A stretch of DNA of 64,000 bases. Source: Lentzea terrae (GTDB lineage: Bacteria > Actinomycetota > Actinomycetes > Mycobacteriales > Pseudonocardiaceae). Below, piece after piece: positions 9,449-18,012 of the stretch (its first letter is position 1; every line of letters starts with the position of its first letter). The position numbers and the translations under genes were made by a program. The notes under the pieces were generated by a model. It made no database searches. It had not been told where the DNA came from and was given only the letters and a program-made list of their open reading frames with translations. The stretch is from contig NZ_QFWW01000004.1 in assembly GCF_003265345.1 (NCBI RefSeq), forward strand, positions 1,303 to 65,302. Direction: 5' to 3'.

Positions 9449-10339
9449 TGTTGGTTATAGCGGCAGCTTTTGTGCTTTTTCTCATTGTCTCATCAGCCCT
9501 TTTCTATTACTTCCTGAGAACACGGTTGAAGCAGAGTGTTGCGCTGGCGATAACTATGCTCGCCGTTTATGTGTCTGGCATGACTCCTATGGGGGCTCGT
9601 CCTGTAGAGCTTGCCTGGGATGAGCTGTACGCTTCCGGAAAGCAGGAGGCCCGCCCGAGCGATGCCGCTCCCTCCAGTCCTGTAACCCCGAGTGGTGCAC
9701 CTAATCCTGAGCCTGAGGTGATCAGGCCTGGCTGGGGGCCTCTAAGGTCGATGTACTCGGAGAAAAACCCTGCTCCACACGTGACGATTAATTCATTATC
9801 TGACAACTCCTCCTACGGTGATGAGCGCGTTTTTCTTTACGGTCAAGAAGCTCAAGGGAGACTGTATAGGCGGAGGACCCGGCGAGTGGGGAAAGTCCGT
9901 ATTGGTAGGACCAGGCGACGGCGTGGCGTTTCGGGTTCTCTTTGAAAATTCCGTTGCTGACAACCTGGACGTTGACGGCTCACATACAGCCACAGGTCTT
10001 CGGCTGCGATTGATCATTCCGCATGTAGTCGGCGATTTCGCAAAGAGTTCCGGAGGGCAGCGCAACATGCATGCCCTGATTGACTCAGATAACGCTACGC
10101 CGAAAACCGTCTGGTCGACTACCGTTGTATCGTCGGCGGAGCCGGTAAAGCTATTGCTGAATCTACGGCACGCTACCTTGCATAACAATCATTTCAAGGG
10201 GCGTGAAGGAACCCCCCTTGGAGACGCCGCGTTTCAGTCGTCTGGTGTCCTCCTTGGTTATGATTCGCTGGATGGCAGACTAAGAGCGGGCTATCAATAC
10301 TTAGGGTTCGCGTATTTCTGTTTCACAGTTTCTCGGTAG
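9445..10339 (+). pseudogene. Actinobacterial membrane-anchored protein, frameshift in a T5 run near 9828
   Basis: The first frame (9445-9830) gives a hydrophobic start with two membrane segments, a proline-rich linker and VTINSLSDNSSYGDERVF. The second frame then gives FTVKKLKGD, a GxGVAFRVLFENSVADN block and a complete end at 10339. The N-x-x-x-DN-x-x-YGDER-F pattern followed by a beta-rich domain is a known actinobacterial secreted architecture. Removing one T from the five-T run at 9829-9833 joins the frames. The gene overlaps the epimerase stop, so the two were co-transcribed. It may be a pseudogene or a homopolymer error. Confidence 0.65.
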
Positions 10340-10379
10340 CTCTGGGATGAATCAGTGGTCACTAGGATCGATTGCTGGT

Positions 10380-10770
10380 CGAGCCGAAGATCGAGCGTGT
10401 GCCAGGGTCGTGAAGTCCTCGACCTGGTCGCCGAGCCGTGCGGCTTCGATCGCGAGCTGCCGCCGCGATGGCTTCGGCGTGGCGTGGACGGCCGGACCAG
10501 AACGTGACGGTGACTTGTAAGGCACGTGCCTGGCCTGGAGTGACGGGTGGTCGATCACGCTGCGGTATGTGTGCGCGGCCCGTGCCTGTTCCTCGGCGAC
10601 GTCGGGGTGTGCGACGTCCCAGCTCACCGAGGACAGCAGGCCGCAGACCTGCCCGGCGATGAGGTACAGCTCGGCCTGCTGGCGTGGCTTGTGGGTGCGG
10701 CCGGGTAGCGTGAGCAGCCGGCCGGTGGCCGGGCTCAGCCTGAACGCTGTGTAGGTGCCCTAGTGGGTGC
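10380..10770 (-). pseudogene. Fragment of an XRE-TPR transcriptional regulator
   Basis: Minus-strand frames give RQQAELYLIAGQVCGLLSSV, SWDVAHPDVAEEQARAAHTY and, after a shift, ARALQVTVTFWSGRPRHAEA. This is the tetratricopeptide part of a common actinobacterial XRE regulator. Both ends are missing and the frames are broken. It marks decayed DNA between the two cassettes. Confidence 0.6.
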
Positions 10771-11127
10771 ACGACGTTTTGACCCGCGACACCGTGGCTG
10801 CGGCGATCGCCTTGCCATTTATAGGGATTCTGGTTTTGTCTTCCTAAAGTAGGATCTGGCCCACTTTGGTGATCAGAATGTGCCCTGAGCTCGCCAGCGT
10901 TAGTGGCGGCCCCCGACCTGAACCCAGGCGAGTATGCCGGATGCGGTCACTGCCATGGCCGCCGCCCACCGCCGCCCTGACGGCCTTCGAAACCGCCGTC
11001 ACCGGCGTGACCGGCCTGGCACCACCCGGCCAAGGCGGCGACTGGGACGAGCAACGACCGTCTCAACCGGCGCAGACCGGCATCCACGCCATCGACGATC
11101 AGAGGCTGGATGCGCGGACATGCAAAT
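10771..11127. other. No recognisable gene
   Basis: I see no supportable reading frame. A short AT-rich stretch at about 10815-10870 may be an old insertion edge. Confidence 0.4.
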
Positions 11128-11160
11128 AGCCCACGCCTGGCGAGAAGACCGGCGTGGGCT
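11128..11160 (-). terminator. Hairpin terminator after C2
   Basis: AGCCCACGCC at 11128-11137 pairs with GGCGTGGGCT at 11151-11160. Read on the minus strand it is followed by TATTTGC. It sits 13 bases past the C2 stop, as its counterpart does for C1. Confidence 0.7.
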
Positions 11161-11173
11161 TGGACCTGACGCG

Positions 11174-11512
11174 CTACTGCTCAGGGCGGGACTGCTCGTT
11201 GGCGGGCGGGTCGTCCGGATCCGACGTCCGTTGCGAGTCGGTCGCAGTCTCCTGCGCGTCCACCGTCGGGGCTGCGGCGTCCGCGGTGGAATGCGAGCCC
11301 GCGGCCGCAGGGTCCGATGCAGGCTCTGGCTCGTGCTCGGCGGCGGACTTGAGGTAAATGAGGATCATCAGCTTGAGCGCGAAGAGGGCGAGCTGGACGG
11401 GAGCACTCCAGGGCTGGTCCCCGAAGACCGATAGGGCCTCGTTGGCCATCTCGACGGCGACGAGCGCTTTCTCGACATTGTTCTCGATGCTGTGCTTCTT
11501 AATTGCGGTCAT
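11174..11512 (-). CDS. Cassette protein C2: small single-pass membrane protein
   Basis: The protein has 112 residues from the ATG at 11512. It aligns with C1 throughout the first 62 residues (KKHSIENNVEKALVAVEMAN; QPWSAPVQLALFALKLMILI). The membrane helix lies at about 36-57, followed by an acidic tail (AAEHEPEPASDPAAAGSH) that differs in sequence but not in character. A longer reading to 11608 exists, but the conserved leader GGCACAACGGAGAT points to 11512. Conservation of helix and anchor with a free tail suggests that the tail is a flexible linker or exposed bait. Confidence 0.72.
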   Translation of the reverse strand: MTAIKKHSIENNVEKALVAVEMANEALSVFGDQPWSAPVQLALFALKLMILIYLKSAAEHEPEPASDPAAAGSHSTADAAAPTVDAQETATDSQRTSDPDDPPANEQSRPEQ

Positions 11513-11672
11513 ATCTCCGTTGTGCCACGGAGATCGCGTTCTGTCAGCACTGGAATTCGTGAATCGCGCAGGTTTACATGATTCTGCAGAGCGTGTTTCA
11601 TGAGTCATTAATTCGTGCGATTATGCATTATTCTGATCATGAATGACTCGGGTCATGCATGACCCGAGTGGA
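11513..11672. promoter_or_regulatory. Palindrome-rich B2-C2 intergenic region
   Basis: Bases 11646-11669 are a perfect 24-bp palindrome centred on TCATGCATGA, immediately after the B2 stop. TTCATGA and ATGATT copies continue to about 11570. Position and motif match the B1-C1 gap although the arms differ, so the site has been kept while its sequence drifted. Confidence 0.6.
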
Positions 11673-12689
11673 TCATGATTCGGCGACGCGGTAACGCATG
11701 TCGGCAGGGAGTGTGTGCAGGGCGAGCGTCGCGTCGTAGAGATCCTTGAAGGCCTTCTGGTTGTCCTTGGTGTTTGTGCGCTCATCGGGACGGGTCACGT
11801 GGGGGTACTTCGCCCTGATCACCTTGAGTGTCTCGCGCACCACCTTGGCGCCCGACTCCTTGTAGGCCTTGCGAGCCTTGCGCTTCGCCTCGTTGTCGCG
11901 GAGTTGGTGTGGTTCCAGGTCATCGTCATCGAACTTCTGGTCCGGGTTCTGTAGTACCTGGTCAAGCCGGTTGCCCTCGCCGGTCTTCCGCGGCTTACTC
12001 AACTTCGGGAAGATGGGGTTGTCGTAGAACGCCCTGCGTGCCTCGATCAGCTCGTAGATCGCGTCGGACTCCGCGAGGGTCTGGACGCCCCAGTCGCGGA
12101 CGAGCTTCCAGTACTTGACGCCGTTTTCCAGCAGGTACTGGTTCGCGTCGAAGCCGGGTGGGAAAGGCGGGGGGCGGTAGTCCTCGAAGATGTCGCCGAG
12201 CGACGTGGGGTCGGTGAAGTAGCGCACCACGCACGGCTTCTCCTGGGCGGGGAAGGGGTTGACGTCGTCGGGGCCGTACCCCCACAGGTACGCGTGAACG
12301 GGGCCAGCGAACCACCACGGGTGGCCTGCGGTGAGTATAGAGGTCAAGCCTTGCGGCTTCCTCTCGCGGTAGAAGGCGTAGACCGCCTCGAAATGCGCGA
12401 GGACCGCGGCATCCTCGGTGCCGCCGGTCGGGGCGGGCAGCACGAGGAACAGCCCGGTGTACTTGATCAGTGCCTCCAGGTCGTCGACCTGCTCGATGGG
12501 AAGCATCTCGCATCGGATGCCTCGATCTTCACACTGCTTGATCAGGGTTTGCGCGTATTTCGAGCAGGCCATGCCCGACTCGTGAACCACCAGCACCAAG
12601 CCGGAACGAAACAGTTCTGAAAACTCATCCAGCTTGTGCTTCACTGCGGCGTTTCCTGCGCCGACGCGGGGGTCCTCAGTCTCGGTCAT
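11673..12689 (-). CDS. Cassette protein B2: paralogue of B1
   Basis: The protein has 338 residues and runs collinear with B1. The same N-terminal pattern is present (LVLVVHESGMACSKYAQTLI, CEMLPIEQVDDLEALI, GLFLVLPAP), with HPWWFAGPVHAYLWG in the middle and a lysine-rich helical end. Divergence is concentrated at about 230-265 in a charged loop. Two tracts are identical at DNA level to B1 (93 and 70 bases), while flanking parts differ. The gene has its own complete start, with a weak ribosome site as in B1. The function is unknown; conservation in a second full cassette argues that B works with A and C. Confidence 0.82.
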   Translation of the reverse strand: MTETEDPRVGAGNAAVKHKLDEFSELFRSGLVLVVHESGMACSKYAQTLIKQCEDRGIRCEMLPIEQVDDLEALIKYTGLFLVLPAPTGGTEDAAVLAHFEAVYAFYRERKPQGLTSILTAGHPWWFAGPVHAYLWGYGPDDVNPFPAQEKPCVVRYFTDPTSLGDIFEDYRPPPFPPGFDANQYLLENGVKYWKLVRDWGVQTLAESDAIYELIEARRAFYDNPIFPKLSKPRKTGEGNRLDQVLQNPDQKFDDDDLEPHQLRDNEAKRKARKAYKESGAKVVRETLKVIRAKYPHVTRPDERTNTKDNQKAFKDLYDATLALHTLPADMRYRVAES

Positions 12690-12819
12690 AGGCCGGGACC
12701 GTAGGGGTGGTGCGCCCGAACTCCAAGCAGAATCATGAATCCCGTATGGACGAGATCCATGGATGCTAGATTCATGAATGGGTTGAAAAGCCGAGGGTTC
12801 GGCGGCAACAATCCGTAAT
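12690..12819. promoter_or_regulatory. Divergent promoter region of cassette 2 with ATTCATGAAT-type boxes
   Basis: AATCATGAAT at 12731-12740, ATCCATGGAT at 12755-12764 and ATTCATGAAT at 12770-12779 lie between divergent B2 and A2. The outer two are 39 bp apart, against 40 bp in cassette 1. Confidence 0.6.
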
Positions 12820-14616
12820 ATGCTCGACGAGAAAGAACCGACTCAGTACGGCCCGCTTGGCAGGCTACCTGCCCTCGCGGCGCAGCTGGTCATTCACAGG
12901 ACCAGTGTCGCCGCGATCATTGCCCTGGACACGGTCCACCTGGCTCTCGGGCTGCGGCGAGACCGAGCTGCCACCATTCCGCCGTCGCAGACGCCGTCTG
13001 ACCGCTGGTACCAGATGAGGATCTGGCTGTTCGGTTCGCTGGACGACGACGCAGGCGCCACGGCGAGCCGTCTTCCTCTGCCGCTGACGGTCCCCCTGGC
13101 GGAGGAGCGCACCATCGACCAACTCCTCGGCGCAGCAGGAAACTTCCTGCTCGCGGAGTCCCGCAAGCTCGAGGACCAGATCGACACCTGGCTCGCGGTC
13201 GAGTTCGGCGACGAGGTGCCGTCCCGGATGATCGACGAGGTCGCCGACATGCGTGCAGGGATCATCATCGCGAACAACGCCGCCCAGAAACTCTTGCGGA
13301 TGGTCGGCAGGGGCACCTGGCAGGAGGCGCTCGACCCGCAGATGGAAGCCACCGCGGAACCGCAGATCGCAGAACCGCGTCTTGAGGTCGTTCATCCGGC
13401 CGCGTCGCGCGCATCGCACGTGTTCGTGGCGATGCCATTCGGCTCTCGCTCTTCGATGGATTCCATCGAAGAGCGAGAGCGAGACGCCCACCGGTGCCGG
13501 GCCGTGCAGGTCGCGGTCGACAGCGTGTGGCGGCAATTATCGCAATCCGTTGTCGTGATCGCCGATTTCGCCGGCGCGGCAGCAGACGCTGCCGCTGGCA
13601 GGGTTATCGCCTGGGCCGAGGATCTGGTTGCCGTCGACGTACCTCTCGGGGAGATCGTGCTGAGCGAGGTGGTTGTCACCGCCGTCGACGGTCGCCAGAC
13701 CGATCCGATCGCCCTGGAATACGGGCCATCAAGGAGGTTGCGCGACGAGTGCAGGAGCGCCATCCTCGCCGCGGTCAGAGCCACGGCGCTTCTGGCCCGC
13801 CCTGAAAGGTTTTCGCCATCATCGGACACTGCGAGCATTCTCGAAAGGACGGAAGATCTCGCATCGGCGCTGGCGTTCGCCGTGGACACGATCGAACCGC
13901 ATCGGATGCTCATAGTGAGCGACCTTCCAGCGCCCACGGACCTCGACCTCGACGCCACCACCGAGTTGTTCGCATCCTCCGCCGAGCTGCAGGCGCACTC
14001 CAAGCGGCTGCGCGACTCGTCGTTATCCTTCGCGGAAATCGCTGTGACGGTGGCACCCATCGCGCATCCCGCTTCGCTGGAGTTGTGGCGGGCATTGTGC
14101 GGCGACAACGCGAAGCTCGCGCTGCTCAGTCGTCTGCAGGACAACCCAACGACCGTGCACGGCGCCACGCCCGCGCGGACCGTGGCCCCTACGACAGGAG
14201 TGTCTTGCCGCACCAACCGTGGAGCACCGCAGCGCTCCCCAAGTCCGCAGGGAATCACGGTCCTCGTGCATCTCGATGAGAAGCCGCCACGACGTGTGCT
14301 TGCCAAGGCATCGGCCTTGGTCGTAACGATCTCGCTGGCACTTGCACTGGCGGGTACAGGAGCGGGATTCGCACTGGCGGGAACCGGACCGGTCCTTCCG
14401 GCCACGTTAGGAGTGCTGATTGGGCTGGGATCCGGTGCCGTAAGTCTGCTGTGGGCCAGGAGAACCGAGTCGGTTACCGCGCTCAGTTCCGTGACCAGCG
14501 CGGCGGTTCGCGTTCTCGGGCCAGACCCATTGGATGTGGTCGCGACCTCAGCCGAGACCGACGTTACTGCAAGCGATCACGACGTGGCTGCGCACTCGGA
14601 GCGCTCACTCGTATAG
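12820..14616 (+). CDS. Cassette protein A2: paralogue of A1 with C-terminal membrane anchor
   Basis: The protein has 598 residues with the same order as A1: an N-terminal helical domain nearly identical over the first 60 residues, HVFVAMPFG at about 202-210, HRMLIVSDL at about 367-375, and a two-helix hydrophobic C-terminus (ALVVTISLALALAGTGAGFA; LGVLIGLGSGAVSLLWA). It carries a 7-10 residue insertion after MPFG, encoded by a 37-base palindrome at 13443-13479 that A1 lacks. The C-terminal tail after the anchor is acidic here and basic in A1. The stop abuts an ISL3 remnant. The family is unknown. Confidence 0.8.
   Translation: MLDEKEPTQYGPLGRLPALAAQLVIHRTSVAAIIALDTVHLALGLRRDRAATIPPSQTPSDRWYQMRIWLFGSLDDDAGATASRLPLPLTVPLAEERTIDQLLGAAGNFLLAESRKLEDQIDTWLAVEFGDEVPSRMIDEVADMRAGIIIANNAAQKLLRMVGRGTWQEALDPQMEATAEPQIAEPRLEVVHPAASRASHVFVAMPFGSRSSMDSIEERERDAHRCRAVQVAVDSVWRQLSQSVVVIADFAGAAADAAAGRVIAWAEDLVAVDVPLGEIVLSEVVVTAVDGRQTDPIALEYGPSRRLRDECRSAILAAVRATALLARPERFSPSSDTASILERTEDLASALAFAVDTIEPHRMLIVSDLPAPTDLDLDATTELFASSAELQAHSKRLRDSSLSFAEIAVTVAPIAHPASLELWRALCGDNAKLALLSRLQDNPTTVHGATPARTVAPTTGVSCRTNRGAPQRSPSPQGITVLVHLDEKPPRRVLAKASALVVTISLALALAGTGAGFALAGTGPVLPATLGVLIGLGSGAVSLLWARRTESVTALSSVTSAAVRVLGPDPLDVVATSAETDVTASDHDVAAHSERSLV
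13443..13479. repeat. 37-base perfect palindrome inside A2
   Basis: Bases 13443-13460 and 13462-13479 are exact 18-bp inverted complements with a one-base loop. It stays in frame and encodes SRSSMDSIEERERD-like residues. A1 has no counterpart. Confidence 0.85.
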
Positions 14617-14850
14617 CCAATCAGCACGGTCGCGTACATGCGGCCCCGCGCGATCGCGAAGTCGTCGACACCTAGCATCGTCACCGTCCCGACCTCCGGA
14701 TTCGGCAGCGCGTGCACCAGTCCCCGCAGCGTTCCTCGGCTCGCCACGAGCCCGAGTTTGGCGGCCACCTTGCTCCTGCAGCGGCGAAACGGTCTGCCAC
14801 TGAGGGCGATCTTCCTCTCGTCCTCGTTGAAAGCTGGTGGGACCGCGGTG
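14600..14850 (-). mobile_element. ISL3-family transposase remnant
   Basis: The minus-strand reading gives LVHALPNPEVGTVTMLGVDD followed by FAIARGRMYATVLIGYTSER. This is the LGVDDFA-x-R-x-G core of ISL3 transposases with the first catalytic Asp. Upstream, RKIALSGRPFRRCRSKVAAK fits the same family. Both ends are lost and it abuts the A2 stop. Confidence 0.7.
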
Positions 14851-15019
14851 TCCATGCTCGACAGGAAGTGTTCGCGCGGACCTGTCGAGCTGGTTGGTGC
14901 CCATCGATTGAAGCCAGGCCACGAGAGGCTTGCCCTTCCCTGCCAAAAGAAGTGATGACGAAGGCAGCTTGGTTCTCGGTAGCGGCGGACCTTCCCGATG
15001 GGTCCGTTGTGGACGTTTT

Positions 15020-15690
15020 CCGCGCGGACGGGCTGACCGCGATCCACGAGTCGAGACGGTCGCGCACGGTATCGGCACGGACCGGATCTTGCGCCGGAAG
15101 TGACGTTAGGTCGAGCGGGAACGAGCCGAGGTTGAGTCGCAGCGGTAGCGGGCGGCCGGGCCGCGGAGCCTTCCAGCCAGCTGTCGCGAGGTCGAGCGCC
15201 ATCCAGCTGACGAGCACCGTCTTACCCGCGCCTGGTTCACCCAGCACCACGAGCCGGCCGCGGTCGAGACTCCGGTAGTAGGCGGCGATCGTGTCCAATG
15301 ACCCGGCTTCGGCGCCGTTGTCCGCCCGCCAGCGCAACGTCGCCGCGGCGCCCCTGACGAACCGCACGTCCGCTGGACGAGGATCGCCGTCGTCGCCCAG
15401 CAACTGTTCAGCGCACGGGCTTCCGCAGTCGCGATCCGGTCCTGGAACGCCAGGAGCCCGTGGTCGGTGACAGCGTCTGGCCGGCCCGCTCGCAGCCCGT
15501 GCGCCGTCAGAAGGGCGCCGACGACGGACACCGGTAACGCGAGCACATTGGCGACGTCGGCCCCGTCACCGCCGTTCGTGCGGCTCAGCAGCCACCACGT
15601 GCACAGGACCAGTCCGGCGGTCAGGACGGCGACTCCGGCTGTCGTCACGATCCGGCGCCTGTTCACCCGCGTCACCGCCATCCTGGTCAA
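15020..15690 (-). pseudogene. NACHT-type NTPase, frameshifted and truncated
   Basis: A start at 15690 gives a basic N-terminus and a membrane region (TAGVAVLTAGLVLCTWWLLS, then VANVLALPVSVVGALLTAHG). The frame breaks near 15405, where the other frame continues QLLGDDGDP. The P-loop follows: LVVLGEPGAGKTVLVSWMAL. It then runs to DRLDSWIA and stops matching at about 15020, before the ISL3 remnant. The sensor and repeat domains are gone. Membrane-anchored NACHT proteins are typical immune NTPases, so this is a broken defence gene. Confidence 0.7.
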
Positions 15691-15902
15691 ACAGCGGCAT
15701 TATCGCGGATCACGCTAGGCGGAATCGTCCTCCGACTGGTCGACAGTCTCCACGCCACCTCGCGAGTTCCGTGGCGCAGGGCCCGCGCGAGGAGCACGAA
15801 GAGGCCGGACGCACTGGCTGGCGTGCTGCACGACGCTAGCGGCACCGTACGACTTCACAGCTCGCCTGGAATCCGACACTCTCGCCACTCATAATCGAAC
15901 CC

Positions 15903-16220
15903 ATGTTCGACAACCTGAAGCCGGAGGCGCCGCGGGCGCACGGTCGTCAGGTCTGGTGCAAGCCGCCGAGGCCCGTATGGGTCGACCTGGGCGCCGTGTT
16001 CCGGATCAGGCAGCCCCGCGAGCATTTCGAGGACGGCCTCGACCTTCAGTCACGCGTGCCAGGTGAGCTGCTCTTCTGGGAGAAGACGACGACCGGCCAC
16101 TGGGTCGGCTACGTCTCGTTCGTCATGCAGAAGGCCCACGCTGGCGTGCGCGTGTCGCAGTTGGTGATGGAATACGCGCTCGAAGTCCGCGTGGACGGGC
16201 CTGCACGACGCGCGGAATAA
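15903..16220 (+). CDS. Hypothetical protein
   Basis: The protein has 105 residues from the ATG at 15903 and no family is recognised. The sequence WVDLGAVFRIRQPREHFEDG followed by WEKTTTGHWVGYVSFVM reads like a small beta-barrel domain. No membrane segment is seen. It lies at the edge of the integrative-element module on the opposite strand. Confidence 0.5.
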   Translation: MFDNLKPEAPRAHGRQVWCKPPRPVWVDLGAVFRIRQPREHFEDGLDLQSRVPGELLFWEKTTTGHWVGYVSFVMQKAHAGVRVSQLVMEYALEVRVDGPARRAE

Positions 16221-16342
16221 GGCGACCCACGTTCCGCCGGTTGGCACGCTCGTCCCGGGAACAGATCGCAAACCCGCCGAGGGCGTCACTGGCCTGAGGG
16301 GTGCGGCACTCGTACCCAGGGGTGTGGTGCCGCACCCACCGG

Positions 16343-17731
16343 TCATGCCATCCGGTCGCGTTCCGCCAGCACCGCGTCATAGACTGCCTTGCGGCGCTTG
16401 CCCCCGACCGACAACCCGGCCGCCCGCAGGGCGTCCAGCAGCGCGTCACGGGAGAGCCGGTCGCCGAGCTCGGTCGAGGCCCGGCGTGCCGTGGGCATCA
16501 GGTCGGAGATGTCCACCCCGTCGATCACCACCGGCACGATGTCAGCGGTCTCGGTCGCCGTCTCGCCGTGACGACCGGCCAACCGCCGCCACCGCAGCCG
16601 CAGCGACCGAACCGGGCGCTCGCCATCTGCGGCGTCAGTGGTGTTGTCGCTGGTCGGTCGCGACCTGGCAGCTCCGGTCGCCCGCTGCCGAAGCGGCTCC
16701 GTACCGAACAACAGAGCCGCCGCTCCGGTCACCTGCTCGGCTTCGCGGATGACCGCTTCCGCCGCACGACGGCGTTCCTCGTCGGTCGCCTTGATCCGGG
16801 CGGCCACGACGCGACCGAACCGGCGGCGTGCTCGCCACCCGAGCGCCCTGTTGGCCGTCTTGCGGGTGTGGTGTTCGGTCGCCTCGCGATTGGCGGCCGT
16901 GAGTGCTTCGGTCGCGTCGGTCAGCCCATGTCGCAGCGCGACCGACCACGCCCGCCAGGTCCACATCGGGTACCGCAACCACCGCGCCGCCCCGAACCTC
17001 GGACGCCGCGCTGGAAGCCGCCCGGCTGCCGCGAGTGCCTGACGATGCACACGGCGTTCCCGCGCCTCCCACACCGCCACACCTACGACCGACAGCACAC
17101 CCACCGTCGGGTCACCGGAGTGCACCCAGTTCGACCCGGCTGCATAGCCGACTACCAACCACATCACCAGCCGCTCCACCCACGCGGAGTCGTCCCGCGT
17201 CACTGCGGCGTCGCAACCGTCCAGAGTGGTGACCATGACAGGCCGCGCGGCCAAGGTGACGGGCTGCCGGGCCACGTGCGCCAACCGCCCGCACACGAAA
17301 CCGATGCACTCGATACCTGTCGCCGCTGCAGCCGCCAGCGGCGCCGGCCACCCAAGCCGCTGACTGAACAACTGGAACTGGCCCCACCACGCGCCCACCA
17401 TCGCTAGCACGATCGGCACCACGATCACCCGATCAGCAAGCCACCCGGTGACCCGCGCCCGCCACGCCGCACGCCGCGTCCGGCGCTGCCCCGCCCGCTC
17501 CTGCCGACCAGCCTTGCGATCGTGGCGCTCCGCCCGCTTACGGGAGCGCTCCGCCTGCCGATCCTCGTTGCGCGCCAAGCGTTCCGCGCGCTTACCCTGC
17601 GCACGCTCACGCGCCAACTCGATCTCCGCGCGCCGCACATCGAGTTCCCGCACCGCCGCAGCATCCGCGCGGCGGATCTCCGCCTCGGTGCTCGCTGCGA
17701 CTCGCAGAGACTTGCGATCCATGAGCGTCAT
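16343..17731 (-). CDS. SpdB-like/DUF2637 spread membrane protein
   Basis: The protein has 462 residues. I set the start at the ATG at 17731, which overlaps the stop of the upstream gene (ATGA); the longer open frame to 18208 is only antisense to the Rep gene. Residues 1-85 are a highly charged coiled coil rich in Arg/Glu/Ala. Membrane segments follow at about 90-150 (VIVVPIVLAMVGAWWGQFQL) and 195-240. RRPRFGAARWLRYPMWTWRA and an RLSRDALLDALRAAGLSVGG tail are typical of actinomycete plasmid and AICE spread proteins. Such proteins help intramycelial plasmid transfer. The last gene of the Rep operon. Confidence 0.7.
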   Translation of the reverse strand: MTLMDRKSLRVAASTEAEIRRADAAAVRELDVRRAEIELARERAQGKRAERLARNEDRQAERSRKRAERHDRKAGRQERAGQRRTRRAAWRARVTGWLADRVIVVPIVLAMVGAWWGQFQLFSQRLGWPAPLAAAAATGIECIGFVCGRLAHVARQPVTLAARPVMVTTLDGCDAAVTRDDSAWVERLVMWLVVGYAAGSNWVHSGDPTVGVLSVVGVAVWEARERRVHRQALAAAGRLPARRPRFGAARWLRYPMWTWRAWSVALRHGLTDATEALTAANREATEHHTRKTANRALGWRARRRFGRVVAARIKATDEERRRAAEAVIREAEQVTGAAALLFGTEPLRQRATGAARSRPTSDNTTDAADGERPVRSLRLRWRRLAGRHGETATETADIVPVVIDGVDISDLMPTARRASTELGDRLSRDALLDALRAAGLSVGGKRRKAVYDAVLAERDRMA

Positions 17732-18012
17732 CGCCACCCACCACGCTTCTGCGTCCCGCGCACTGTGACCACACTGCGGCCCACCTCGATCGACAGCAGC
17801 AGCGCGATGACCCAGGCTGCGGCTCCGAATTGTGGTGCCAGGGCTGGTGAGCGCCCAGCGGGTTGGTGCTGTGGGGTCCTGCGAACAGTGTGATCGGTGG
17901 CACCAGTCAGGCGGACTAGCGCGGGGCGGCCTGGTGCGGGACGGCCTTCCGCGAGAGCTTCGTTCATTGCCTGCAGGAACTGGAGTACGAGTTCGCCATG
18001 CGCGGCGGTCAC
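17728..18012 (-). pseudogene. DUF2637 membrane protein with large internal deletion
   Basis: The start is GTG at 18012, overlapping the Rep stop, exactly as in the intact copy at 48872-49504. The reading matches that copy up to TGATDH-VR, then jumps to QHQPAGRSPALAPQFGAAAW and LLLSIEV, then diverges and stops after 94 residues. About 50 residues are missing inside, and the C-terminal half of the family domain is replaced by a short unrelated tail. It remains translationally coupled to the next gene. Confidence 0.65.

Noticed and set aside
5500-11127. Composite transposon with the cassettes as its ends
   Set aside because: The cassettes are diverged paralogues without transposase genes or terminal inverted repeats, and the IS21 remnant between them is incomplete.
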